Source: Xiphydria camelus (Eukaryota > Arthropoda > Insecta > Hymenoptera > Xiphydriidae). Taken from it: DNA of 64,000 nt. The notes beneath the pieces are model-generated. The model searched no databases and was not told where the DNA came from. It saw only the letters and a program-made list of their open reading frames with translations. The stretch is taken from assembly GCA_963678675.1 (NCBI GenBank), contig OY783193.1:20878977-20942976 (forward strand). The letters run 5' to 3'. This document shows, in pieces, positions 31,033 through 40,999 of the stretch (position 1 is the stretch's first letter; each line of letters begins with the position of its first letter). A program made the position numbers and the translations under genes.

Positions 31033-33953
31033 CAAGGAGAGTATTCGAGGTGTACCTCACCGATTTTCTTCATTCTGCGATATGTTGTAGTACATCAAAA
31101 AACATTAGATACATATTTTTTTATACGTGCTAATTCGGTCATTTAAGGGGTGAAAATCACCCTTAAACTTGACCCCCTAAAACCAATTTTCTACGATTTC
31201 TCAAAAACTACGTTGAATTTCTTAACGAAACAAATTGAATACTATTCCTTATCGAAAGACGATGACACGTGAAGTACTTTTACACTCGGTGGTTGCATCC
31301 CTCATTTTTCGCAGGGGTAAAACTAAGTTTTTCCACAATTTTTTCGCCACAGATGTTACCAAATTTATTAAATCTGGATAACAATTATTCTATTATAAAG
31401 AAAAAAAGAAATTAAAGTTGACATATTTCGGGGTTTTTCGAAAAACCCCCTCGAAAGGGTAAACCACCCCTAAATTAAATGTATTTTATTTTTAATAAAA
31501 AAGTTCTTATTTTCTTCATTCTGCGATATATCATAGTGCACCGAAAAACATTAGACGCGTATTTTTTTTGTTACGTGCTAATTCTGTCATTTAAGTGGTG
31601 AAAACCACCCCTAAACTTGACCCCCTAAAACCAATGTTCTACGATTTTTCAAAAACTACATTTCAAGCATTAAAGTTACCGGAAACACCAATAACACAGA
31701 CGGAAATTAATTTAAAACAAAGTATTGAAGATATTTTATTACATGCTATGAAAGAATATAATGGCATAGAATTTGTTCAAGATGAAACATTAGACTTTCA
31801 AGAATCGTATAAAGATATTGACATGCAAATTGTAGAAGCCAATGATAAAATATAGACTGCAGATATAGATGAAAACTTACAAGTGTGCACAAAAGATTCT
31901 GAAGAATTATCTCACAATTATAAAGCAAAAGCTGTAGAATTCTGGAGAAGTGGAGTTACAAAAAATCTTGCATTAAGAACTGTACAAAATAGGTTCTGGA
32001 AAGTTCAATCGATTACCCAATTAAAACGCTGGGCACATACGCTAAATAAAGGAGGAACTTATAGAGAAAAAATAGGAAGAATCTCTACATTTGTTTTGGA
32101 AAATTTAAAAAGTGCTATTGATGCCGGTCATATTATACATGACAGAGATTTGCAAAAATGGGCTTTACAGGCGCAAAAAGATATCGGAAACGAAGATTTA
32201 CGTTTTAAAGCTTCACATCAGTGGGTACATAATTTTAAAAAAGCTCATAGAATTGTGAGCAGAAAAATAAATAAATTCGTTACTAAAAAAACGCTTGAAG
32301 GTGCTGACTATTTACAGAGAAAAGCTGATGCTTTTGTAGCTGAAACTAAACAAGTAATTCAAGAGAAAGGTATAGAGAACGTTTTTAATTCAGATCAGAG
32401 TGGATTTCAATTAGAAATACATTCTGGACGGACTTTAGCAGTTGAAGGAGAACAACAAATTCAGTGTTTAGTACAGTCTGTTAGTTCAACGACCCACAGT
32501 TACACCATTCAGCCAATGGTATCAGGTGATGGAAAGCTCATGTCACCACTTTTTATTGTACTGAAGGAAAGAAGTGGTGAATTTGGACCATTAGTAGAAG
32601 AGAGTTTATTTAGACCTCCTAACGTTTATATTATGGCTTCTAAATCAGGAAAACTAACTTCAGGTATTAACAGCTGAATTTTATATTCGACACTATTTTG
32701 CATACATAATTAAAATGGCTTAAAATTCAACATATTTTCAGATCATTTTAAATCTTGGCTGAAAGATGTATATTTTCCAAATGTTGGAGCGTCAAGCGTT
32801 TTGCTGGTTGATTCGTGGAGTGGACACTGCTCTGCTGTTGTACAGGAAGCAACTCCTCCAAATAAAGAAATCGCTTTAAAAATCATTCCGAAAGGTACAA
32901 CAGGTAAAATACAGCCATTAGATGCATTTGGCTTTAGAATATGGAAGAATTATGTTAGACATTTTTCTGATAATGTAATACTCATGAATGAATATTTAAA
33001 TCTGCACTTAAGAAACAACATCATCAAACTCCAATCTTTAGTTCACAATCAGTTATCTTCTCCACGATACATAAATTTATTCAAATATTCGTGGTTTAAA
33101 AGTGGCTATACTAATGAAAAACCAAATAATTTTGAAAACCCGGTTGACTATGGTTTTGGAGATGACACTAATGTATACTGTGAAACAGAGGGCTGCTCTA
33201 ATATTGCAATTGTTAGATGTTCATGGTGTAAAAAATCACTGTCTTCAACATTTTTTCCATAATTATCATTACTGTTCAAATTATAAAAATTGATAATTGT
33301 CAAATTATTGTACCTACGATCATACATTGAAAACAAAGAATATTAAATGTATTTATAACAACGTTAATAAATGATCATTTAATTCACCACTTAAATGACA
33401 AAATTAGCACGTAACAAAAAAAATACGCGTCTAATGTTTTTCGGTGCACTATGATATATCGCAGAATGAAGAAAATAAGAACTTTTTTATTGAAAATAAA
33501 ATACATTTAATTTAGGGGTGGTTTACCTTTTCGAGGGGGTTTTTCGAAAAACCCCGAAATATGTCAACTTCAATTTCTTTTTTTCTTTATAATAGAATAA
33601 TTGTTATCCAGATTTAATAAATTTGGTAACATCTGTGGCGAAAAAATTGTGGAAAAACTTAGTTTTACCCCTGCAAAAAATGAAGGATGCAACCACCGAG
33701 TGTAAAAGTACTTCACATGTCATCTCGTCTTTCGATAAGGAATAATATTCAATTTGTTTTATTAAGAAATTCAACATAGTTTTGGAGAAATCGTAGAAAA
33801 TTGGTTTTAGGGGGTCAAGTTTAAGGGTGATTTTCACCCCTTAAATGACCGAATTAGCACGTATAAAAAAATATGTGTCTAATGTTTTTTGATGTACTAC
33901 AACATATCGCAGAATGATAAAATCGGTGAGGTACACCTTGAATACTCTCCTTG
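31033..33953 (+). mobile_element. DDD transposon with 570-bp inverted arms, TCA target duplication
   Basis: Ends CAAGGAGAGTATTCGAGG and a near complement; TCA at 31030-31032 and 33954-33956. Arms 31033-31602 and 33383-33953. Each arm contains a subterminal repeat (gtgctaattcggtcatttaa) twice, about 440 bases apart. It encodes one decayed transposase related to 8230-10062. Confidence 0.85.
31595..33293 (+). pseudogene. DDD transposase (pogo-like), one stop and one frameshift
   Basis: Alignable to the 8230-10062 protein from about 31675 (ETPITQTEINLKQSIEDILL). An in-frame TAG at 31853-31855 interrupts it; the frame then runs through HNYKAKAVEFWRSG (HTH), FNSDQSGFQLE (first Asp) and up to SGKLTS. 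A phase-1 intron (32664-32741, GT...TTTTCAG) rejoins to DHFKSWLKDVYFPNVG, then LLVDSWSGH (second Asp) and QPLDAFGFRIWKN (third Asp). A frameshift at about 33235 displaces the end CLQHFFHNYHYCSNY of the Cys/His cluster, which is open in the next frame to 33293. All three catalytic Asp codons survive. The gene probably has an upstream exon, since an acceptor-like ATTTCAAG precedes the alignable region. Confidence 0.85.
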
Positions 33954-33956
33954 TCA

Positions 33957-34480
33957 GTGCAGTCACGGTGCCTTTTCGACGTGCACACTTCGTAAATTTA
34001 CCGACCATGAATGTCGGTAAATTCATTGTCTTCATAAAATTTTTAATACGTTCGCTGCCACTGGCTCCGATTGGATTATTCAGTCTGTTACCGGCACTGA
34101 GCGCGATGCAATCAATCTAAAAATGGCAGCGAATGTGTTAAATTAGAAAATAACAAAATTGATATTATAATGATGTTTCAAACAGTGCAAATTGTACTGA
34201 ATTATTCCATAAATAATGAATGATTAATTATCATAATCGCTACTGTTTTGAAAAAGAAAGTATCAAACTATTTTTAAAAATATTTAATGAGATATATATA
34301 AACCGGCCTTTACACAATGCAACACTCAGATATCTCGACAAAAATATTTAAATATTTTTGCCGAGATATCTCAGTGTTGCATTATATAAAGGCCGGTTTT
34401 AGCTTACGTTTGACATAGCTCGAAATCGGCTTTCAGGTTTATCCCACTAGTCACAGTAGTTGCTTTCAGGTATTGATATT
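33957..34480. other. No gene; 100-bp hairpin inside
   Basis: Mostly AT-rich unique sequence. 34302-34401 is a near-perfect hairpin (aaccggcctttacacaatgc ... gcattatataaaggccggtt) with ctcgacaaaaatatttaaat at its centre, a probable small MITE. Confidence 0.55.
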
Positions 34481-34516
34481 ATACGTATAACTCTCTTAGT
34501 CGACTTCCACCACAAA

Positions 34517-34675
34517 GAGTCGATGGCGCAATTGGTAGAATGCGAGAAGCGTTCCCAGTCTTCTAAAGATCGCAGGTTCGAGTCCTGCCCGGGTCGGGTT
34601 TGAGAAAAAAAAACCGACACTCTCTAGTAGGCGGATAAGGCAGGGGGGAAATCCTACTTTATCGCCCCCTTTTTG
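34517..34675 (+). repeat. tRNA-derived SINE-like unit (Arg-type head)
   Basis: A-box TGGCGCAATTGGTAG and B-box GGTTCGAGTCC, with a perfect 5-bp T stem (gcagg/cctgc). The anticodon loop could read CTTCTAA (TCT, Arg). Acceptor ends do not pair and the anticodon stem is poor, so a working tRNA is unlikely. A tRNA-unrelated segment follows and ends at a T5 run at about 34671, as in Pol III SINEs. Single copy in the window. Confidence 0.5.
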
Positions 34676-34679
34676 CAAA

Positions 34680-35039
34680 ATTCTACTTTTACCATCGTAC
34701 TTACACTGCGTGACTGCAGTGTGGCTTCACGCTGGACGTCCAGATGGACAGCCCAGTGCATGCACTCGAATGCACCGCGTGAAAGTAGTGTGCAGTCACG
34801 GTGGCGCCACTTTGCTATCGGGGTTCCCTTTGCGGCGACGACCCGTAACCAGTCGGTATTTGTACAAAGCCCAGCCGACGGTAAATTTCAAGGTCCCTGT
34901 AACTGTGCGGTTCTGCTCGGGTCGGGACATCATGTACGTGTGTACGAAGGCTCGCACACTGGAACGCGCTGTCCATACAAGGCTTTAAAGAACGCTCCGT
35001 ACTGCTTCGTACACCAATACAGTGAGCGTGTAGTAGGTA
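34680..35039. other. GC-rich unique segment, no recognised gene
   Basis: Open frames exist on both strands, but none has a domain that I recognise, and the longest runs on into a family A copy, which argues against a real gene. agtgtgcagtcacggtg echoes tgcagtcacggtgcc at 33958. Confidence 0.35.
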
Positions 35040-35225
35040 TGTTCGTTCATCTCGGCGTAAAGCGAGCAGCGAGAACCCGTGTATCTTTATGTCGGCCCCC
35101 TCCACCCCTCAATTTTTACATCGAATTTTCTCAATAAATATATGTATGGTTATAAACAAAATTATGCTTAGTTACACCATATAAATTGATTATTCTCTAA
35201 TGATAAATTGATAAAGGCCAGAATA
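35040..35225 (+). repeat. Family A dispersed repeat, partial copy 5
   Basis: Matches from cccgtgtatctttatg to gataaaggccagaataag, without the terminal hairpin. Confidence 0.65.
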
Positions 35226-35289
35226 AGTTTTTCATTTATACCGGTAGAGATCGAGTCAGTAAGAGTTGGCTTACAGCCCGTAAACACTG

Positions 35290-35412
35290 TGCAGTTTATT
35301 CACTGTTTCGATAATTTTAACAAATCGGTGCAAATCGAATGCTATGTTATGAACATAATATCCGGTTTGCACCGATTCATTAAAATTACTGAAACGGTGA
35401 ATAAACCGCATA
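35290..35412. repeat. ~120-bp hairpin
   Basis: Arms gcagtttattcactgtttcg...atcggtgcaaatcg and complement around ctatgttatgaacataatat. Probably a short MITE; no coding. Confidence 0.7.
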
Positions 35413-35735
35413 GTTTGTTTATTTATGATTTTTATGACTTCTTTCACGAACGAATTGTTTGGGGAAAATGTAAATATTATCGAAACATTAATTATAAAAT
35501 CATTACAAGTTGATGATTTTATTCATCATTCATAATTTTTTAATCAGTCATCTAGGCTGAAAACATTTTTACCGATTTTCCTTTCATCATTGAGTGCGCT
35601 CTAGTTGCGAAATTCGATGTCCAATTGTTTTCAAACTGTTAACACGCGATAAGTCGGCTGACAACAATGAATGTGTAGTGACGCGCTACGCCGCTCTTTT
35701 CTCCGCCTTGTCGGAAACTACGCGATAAAGCGATC

Positions 35736-35903
35736 AGGGGCCCCTTTCTCTAACTCACTCGCAAAGTTGCGTATACGCATCTTAGCCAATAGACCAATCA
35801 GGATCAAGTATTCCGTTGTGGAGGGGGTCCTGATTGGTCTACTCGCCAAGAAACGTATACGTTTCTCTTGCGAGTGAGTTAGAGAAAGGGGCCCTAGGGG
35901 TCT
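35736..35903. mobile_element. Family C foldback, complete
   Basis: Ends CAGGGGCCCCTTTCTCTAAC... and complement (...gttagagaaaggggcccta) enclose the caatcaggatcaagtattcc / gtcctgattggtctactcgc core. The best-bounded C copy. Confidence 0.75.
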
Positions 35904-35936
35904 CCTTACCTGAGAACCCTGCCTACGTCACAACTA

Positions 35937-36152
35937 AGGGCCTTTGCACACGACGTTTTTTAAACTAGCTGACGACGCGCGTTATACGCGATTAGGACGC
36001 TCAGCAAACGCAAGGAAGTCGGCAAATTATGACTTTTACACACGATCCTTGCTAATACAACCTGTTAATACGCACTGATGACGCGCAGTCAATGCGCTCA
36101 TCAAAAAGGCGCATCGTCAGCTAGTTTAAAAAACGTCGTGTGCAAAGGCCCT
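35937..36152. mobile_element. 216-bp MITE, TA duplication
   Basis: Ends AGGGCCTTTGCACACGACGT and exact complement (arms at least 38 bases); TA at 35935-35936 and 36153-36154. CG-rich inner repeats (gacgacgcgcgttatacgcg; actgatgacgcgcagtcaat). Only one copy seen. Confidence 0.8.
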
Positions 36153-36617
36153 TACGGTTGCCAGCTTTATCGCAGCGTTCCGTACCCCGAGGTACATATG
36201 GCAGTACCTCGTTGAACCTTTGTCTCACGGTGTACGGAATTTCGCCGGAAAGGCAGTCGGTCTTGAGCTTCAGATGCGTACAGTTGCGTATTTTTTTTCT
36301 ATCCACTAAAACAAGTAGATTACAAACCATACAATAAATGTATAATATTAATAAGCTTCATATCACGCTTAAGTTCAATACACAACCGAACTCGGCAATA
36401 ATAATAACTGACCACATTCTATCATTTAAAAAAATGTTTCATATTTGTCTGACAAAAGAGCACGAAAGAAAATTAACGAAAAAAGAAATGAAACCCCCCC
36501 TTCAAAACATCGACGATATATGATAGCACGAATTAATAAAATAGCTCCCTTTCCAAAGTAATCATGTATCAACTTACGAATCACCAAAGATAGTGAAAAA
36601 ATTATGATACAAAAGTA

Positions 36618-36915
36618 ATGAAATCATTACCGCTAAATTAATGAAAGCAAGTGTCTTGTCAAGGTATGTTGCGTTAATGAGAGAAATAGTACATAATTTC
36701 ATATAATGGTAAACTTTGCTACAGAGACGAAAAATAATATAGAGGGAAAAAAAACCAAGAGTTCCACTGAAACTGAGAATATATCCTCAGTTAACCATTG
36801 TATGGAATTTTATGTACTATTTCTCTCATTAACGCAACATACCTTGACAACACACTTGCTTTCATTAATTTGTCGGTAATGATTACGTATATTATACGTA
36901 ATCGTGTTTATTGGG
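36618..36915. repeat. Foldback sharing its end with the 19-kb palindrome
   Basis: Arms about 36618-36710 and 36790-36890 (gaaagcaagtgtcttgtcaa..., gttaatgagagaaatagtac). It ends in attatacgtaatcgtgttta, the same terminal string as at 19780-19800. Confidence 0.65.
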
Positions 36916-36984
36916 GAGTATGCCATGTTCATTTTCGTTCTTTTCTATTTCATATCTATAATGCTTTTTAAATACATTACTTTA

Positions 36985-37170
36985 TTTGATTTTCTTTTTA
37001 CTCGGTAATCCCACTGCAATTCCAACTTCGGCCCATGCTTTCTCCAACACTGACCATTTGGAGTGATCAACTAGAGTGACGTCATACAACCAAGAATGCT
37101 TTTCCACCTCCAAACATAAGTCAATGTTTAGTTGCTGTTTTTTCACTGCACAACTTGAACGCATCAACAG
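36985..37170 (-). pseudogene. MADF-like domain fragment
   Basis: The minus strand reads NIDLCLEVEKHSWLYDVTLV, DHSKWSVLEKAWAEVGIAVG, ending shortly after in LPSKKKIK and a stop. This fits the first half of a MADF (Myb/SANT-like) DNA-binding domain: hydrophobic-L-V-E-x-H-x-x-LYD, then a conserved A-W-x-x-hydrophobic. The usual RWKNLRD half is missing. PIF/Harbinger elements often encode such a protein, so it may be transposon-derived. It is partial and probably not functional. Confidence 0.45.
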
Positions 37171-37194
37171 GACTGATCGGGAGCCAACTGCCGA

Positions 37195-37857
37195 TTAAAG
37201 TCGTGCTTGCAGCCCTAATGTCGCCCGACTGCAATCGGTCACGACTGAAATCGAGTCGGTGGATACGTACCGGTTGAAATGTATGTAAACGATCTTCTTC
37301 GCGCGATCGAAATCTGGACGATGTGGTTGGCTCGCTCCGGTGGATACCCGGCCTGCGACCACAATCGGACCGATCAGTGATCGGCCAGATTCTGGTCGGC
37401 CCGATCCGGTGAACACCCGGCCTTACGCACAGCGTTAAACGCTCCGACGTCGCATAAGAAGTTTCACTTCAATAAATGTAAGAAATACTGCGTTGTATCT
37501 TTTTTCCAAATTTCGATTTATTAGGGAAGGTTATTTTAGTGTACCTCTCGAACCATTGTCGATTTTTTGAAGTGAAACTTCTTTGCTGAGGGTACTAAAA
37601 GCGCGCTCGATGCAACGAAACAACCGTAACGAAACCCACACACTCCAGCGCTACCGTACGTGCCTCAATCATACAGCGATCTCGACCCTACCCCATTACA
37701 CCACTCTCGACTCTGCTCCATCCCACCGCTCCCCACCCTTCCCCATTCCACCGCTCACGACCGAGCCACTTAACTGTCTACTAACTGTTGACTAAAGCCA
37801 TGTGTCGACTTTGCGAGGCTGGATCGCGAGGCCGCCGCGCGAGCCAGCCTCGCAAAA
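37195..37857. other. No gene recognised; GC-rich and C-rich tracts
   Basis: 37195-37430 is GC-rich with repeated gatcgg/ccgatc words (gaccgatcagtgatcggcc). 37670-37780 is a C-rich, CCAC/CCTT-like tract on the plus strand. A small hairpin (gcgaggctgg...ccagcctcgc) lies at 37815-37856. No supportable frame. Confidence 0.4.
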
Positions 37858-39838
37858 TATGAAGGGTCTCTTTCAAAAACAGTATTTATCAAAAAAATGA
37901 AATTTTCGAGGACAACAAAAAACCACTTATCTTCCTAAGAATTTATGATATAAAAAGAAAGTCGGCAATAGTTATAAAACTATATTAATATTAGTTTAGT
38001 TTTTTGGAGAAATAAATCGTATACGGTTAGTAGGCCAGTCGCCAAGTCGTATAAAATAGCTGATAGCGGGAGCAATTCCGGACAAGCTGAAAATAATTTT
38101 AATTTATTTAATTTGGTGTTAAGAAGCAAGTATTAAATTTGCACCCCCTAGGAAGCCCTGACTTGGCCGCCACCTTAAGAAAAGGTGCTAAAAAAACGTT
38201 TTTTCTTTATTATTTTTTAATAACTCGATTTCTATCAACTTTATAGCAAAAAATGTAGTTACAAAAATTAAAGCAAATTAAATTATCTATAAAAATGTTT
38301 TATGTGTTTTTTCCGTGCGACTATCTGGTTCGAAGTTATATGGGTATCAAAAGCTGGATATATTATAGGCATTTGTTATTTTCTTTATTCTAGGCATATT
38401 TAAGGACAAGCAACAGCTGTTATGCTTTCATGATTGCATTCCTATTTGTTTTCTGTCGGCCAAGCCTACTGTTGTATATGTCACACCCACTTAGCGTAAT
38501 TTTCCATTTCATGAAATGGATATCCACTTCGCGAACTGTATCCAGATAGAGGAATAATATTTTATTCCTCTATCTGGATAAAATTCTGTCCAGTTCATGA
38601 AATGGAAATATTCTTTTGTCGCACCCACTTGGCGTAATTGGCCATTTCATGAAATGGATATCCACTTCGCGAACTGTGTGTAACCACTATAATTTCGCTT
38701 TATTGTGGCTCCGCTCGCTGCGCTCGCTCCGCCGACTACCTCACCTAACCCAACCTCTCCCTATTGGAATTTTTTTTTTAATTTCCCAAGAAATTACGCC
38801 AAGTGGGTGCGACCGAGCCACAATAAAGCCAAATTTTATTGGGAAATTTAGAAAAAAAATTCCAATAGGGAGAGGTTGGGTTAGGTTAGGTAGTCGGCGG
38901 AGCGAGCGCAGTGAGCGGAGCCACAATAAAGCGAAATTATAGTGGTTACAGTTCGCGAAGTGGATATCCATTTCATCAAACGGCCAATTACGCCAAGTGG
39001 GTGCGACGTGGGTGCGACATAAACCAGACTAACTTTATTACATGAAGTGGACAAATAAGGTCTATCTGTACAGAACAGGAACTGGACGGTTTTTGTCCAG
39101 ATGCTGTAATGTAAGATGATTTCATTAAATGGATACAGTTCGCGAAGTGGATATACATTTCATGAAATGGACAATTACGCTAAGTGGGTGCGACATATAC
39201 ACAATGTTTAACTTAAGATCATTAACCCTGTAAGCACCTAGCCAAGGAATGTCGGGTATAAGCATCTAGACAGGGAAAGTCGGGCTTTCCTGATCGAGCC
39301 TCCATAACAACCAAGGACAGTTCGAACCATTTGATAAATCACAATTGGAAATACCTCGCGAAACATACGCTTGCTTGTTCTTAAATATGCCGAGAATAAA
39401 GAAAATAACAAATGCCTATAATATATCCAGCTTTTGATGCCCATATAACTTCGAACCAGATAGTCGCACGGAAAAAACACAGAATATTTTAATAGCTAAT
39501 TTAATTTGCTTTAATTTTTGTAACTACATTTTTTGCTCTAAAGTTGATAGAAATCGAGTTATTGACAAATAATAAAGAAAAAATGTTTTTTAAACCCCTT
39601 TTCTTAAGATGGCAGCGAAACCCGGGCTTTCTGGGGGCTGCAAATTGAACACGTGCTTTTTAACACCAAATCATACAAATTAAAATTATTTCCAGCTTGT
39701 CCGGAATTATTCCCACTATTAATGCACTTGTCGACTGGCCTATAGATAGAATGAAAGAGTAGGCATTACTACCAATACTACAGAAATTAATTTTTTTGAA
39801 AAATGCTGTTTTTAAAAGAACCCCTTCATATGTATTCC
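37858..39838. mobile_element. ~2-kb inverted-repeat element containing a second foldback
   Basis: Arms about 37858-38430 and 39355-39838 are diverged inverted copies (attttttgctctaaagttga; gcttgtccggaattattccc; ctatctggttcgaagttata). No transposase in the loop; the loop is filled by the 38477-39196 foldback. Class unknown. Confidence 0.65.
38477..39196. mobile_element. Foldback with TATGTCGCA-type ends and TTAGG-like core
   Basis: Ends read gtcacacccacttagcgtaa and ttacgctaagtgggtgcgac. A second, more similar copy is nested at about 38618-39014 (gtcgcacccacttggcgtaa and complement). Repeated words: catttcatgaaatggatatc and cacttcgcgaactgt. The core has ggctccgctcgctgcgctcg and ggttgggttaggttaggta. 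Non-coding despite a long symmetric frame. Confidence 0.75.
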
Positions 39839-39839
39839 G

Positions 39840-40104
39840 TCGCAAAGGGGACTTCTACGTCATTTCTTACCGATCACTATTATCGCAACCTAAGTAACGC
39901 GTTAATCTAGATCTAATCTGTACATCGGTCACAACGGCGAGGCGGGCGGTATGTCTTGGTGAATGTAGGTTGCGAATGCGTTCGCGGTCCCTCACATTTC
40001 CCTTAAAACCACCTCGCAGTGTATCTCATAGTAAACCACGGCTACGTCACGAAATTACTGCATCTCTTTGAATCCAATATAATCACCAGTAACACAGACA
40101 GAAA
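39840..40104. other. No gene or repeat recognised
   Basis: Unique-looking sequence with no frame or motif that I can support. Confidence 0.35.
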
Positions 40105-40245
40105 AGTTCCTCCAGAATTGCGGTACAATGCCACGGTAGAAATATCAGGTTCTACCGACACGACGTGCTTCGACAAGGTCTGCATCAACTTTGGCGGTAT
40201 ATTGGCGGCACTGTACTAATCCTGTAGCACTTTTCTATCTAGGAA
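40105..40245. repeat. Single diverged copy of the 309-bp unit
   Basis: tgcggtacaatgccacggta to cactttctatctagg-like sequence matches the array at 14870-16335. Confidence 0.7.
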
Positions 40246-40827
40246 TATTGTGAGTGCAGTGTTAAATTATTTCAACTAACCGATACGGTTTAAATCCACC
40301 TCTCCACGTTTTCGCTCACTAGTCGTGTCACGCAGTAGTGTCTTCCAGATTTACGACCCCGAGGAGATCTACTCTTCATCGCACCTGTTATAGTTATTAA
40401 CTTTAAACTGAAGAATAAATGAAGCAAAAATCAATCGCTGTTTAGAGACTGTGCAGAGGGGGTCTGGTTTGTGTTGCTCGAGAGGGTTTCTTGGGGTGAT
40501 GAAAGCTATTGTTTAGGTATATTATGAGACGACATAGTGTCGCACCGCCACTATGAGGGCTGTTCGGGCTCACCATAAATCTAGTGTTTAGGATCCTTTC
40601 TTTGGCGTATCCGTAAGATGATATGAGAAGCCAGACTAGAGGGCGCAGAGTTAGTTGTGAGTTGTCTGTATTTCGTTTGTTGCATTTTTAGTTTTCCGGA
40701 TTTTACCGCGTCGAGTGGCCGGCCATACGGAGCTCGTGTAGTCTGCGATCGGAGTCGCGACCTTACTCGAGTAACCACCGTGCATTACTGTGTATTATTA
40801 TGTGTGTGTGTGTGTAATAAAATTATT
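40246..40827 (+). other. Possible 5' region of a small gene; no coding frame
   Basis: A GC-moderate segment ending in a TG microsatellite (40800-40816) just before the ATG at 40828. cgacatagtgtcgcaccgcc (40532) resembles tatagtgtcgcaccgctctc in the 52-57 kb arms, hinting at shared promoter or transposon sequence. Confidence 0.3.
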
Positions 40828-40999
40828 ATGGCAAAAACAGGAAAACAACGGGCAAAAGAGTTTCGTGACAGGCAACGTGTAAAGAAAACGGTAACGAAAG
40901 CGATGACGAAAGCGATGACGAAGGCAATAGCTAAAACTGGTACAAAACGAAGTCGAGAATCGAGAGAGATTAAAGATGATGAATTTCTTTACAAAAAAG
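40828..40999 (+). CDS. Candidate first exon of a Lys/Arg-rich protein (unknown)
   Basis: From the ATG at 40828 the frame reads MAKTGKQRAKEFRDRQRVKK and three near-repeats of TKAM(T/I)AK, followed by RSRESREIKDDEFLYKK. It then meets a possible splice donor at 41000 (G then GTTATATC). The basic, helix-prone start resembles the N-terminal ends of several transposon-encoded proteins, but I do not recognise the family. Downstream, 41070-41320 is open in another frame (ELYNKLPHAYEIGKETMKQI) after an AG acceptor, but the phases do not join cleanly. Could be a decayed transposon exon or chance. Confidence 0.3.

Noticed and set aside
34673..35137. 154-codon frame in GC-rich DNA
   Set aside because: Its last third is family A repeat sequence and no domain is visible. 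Open length can be explained by GC content.
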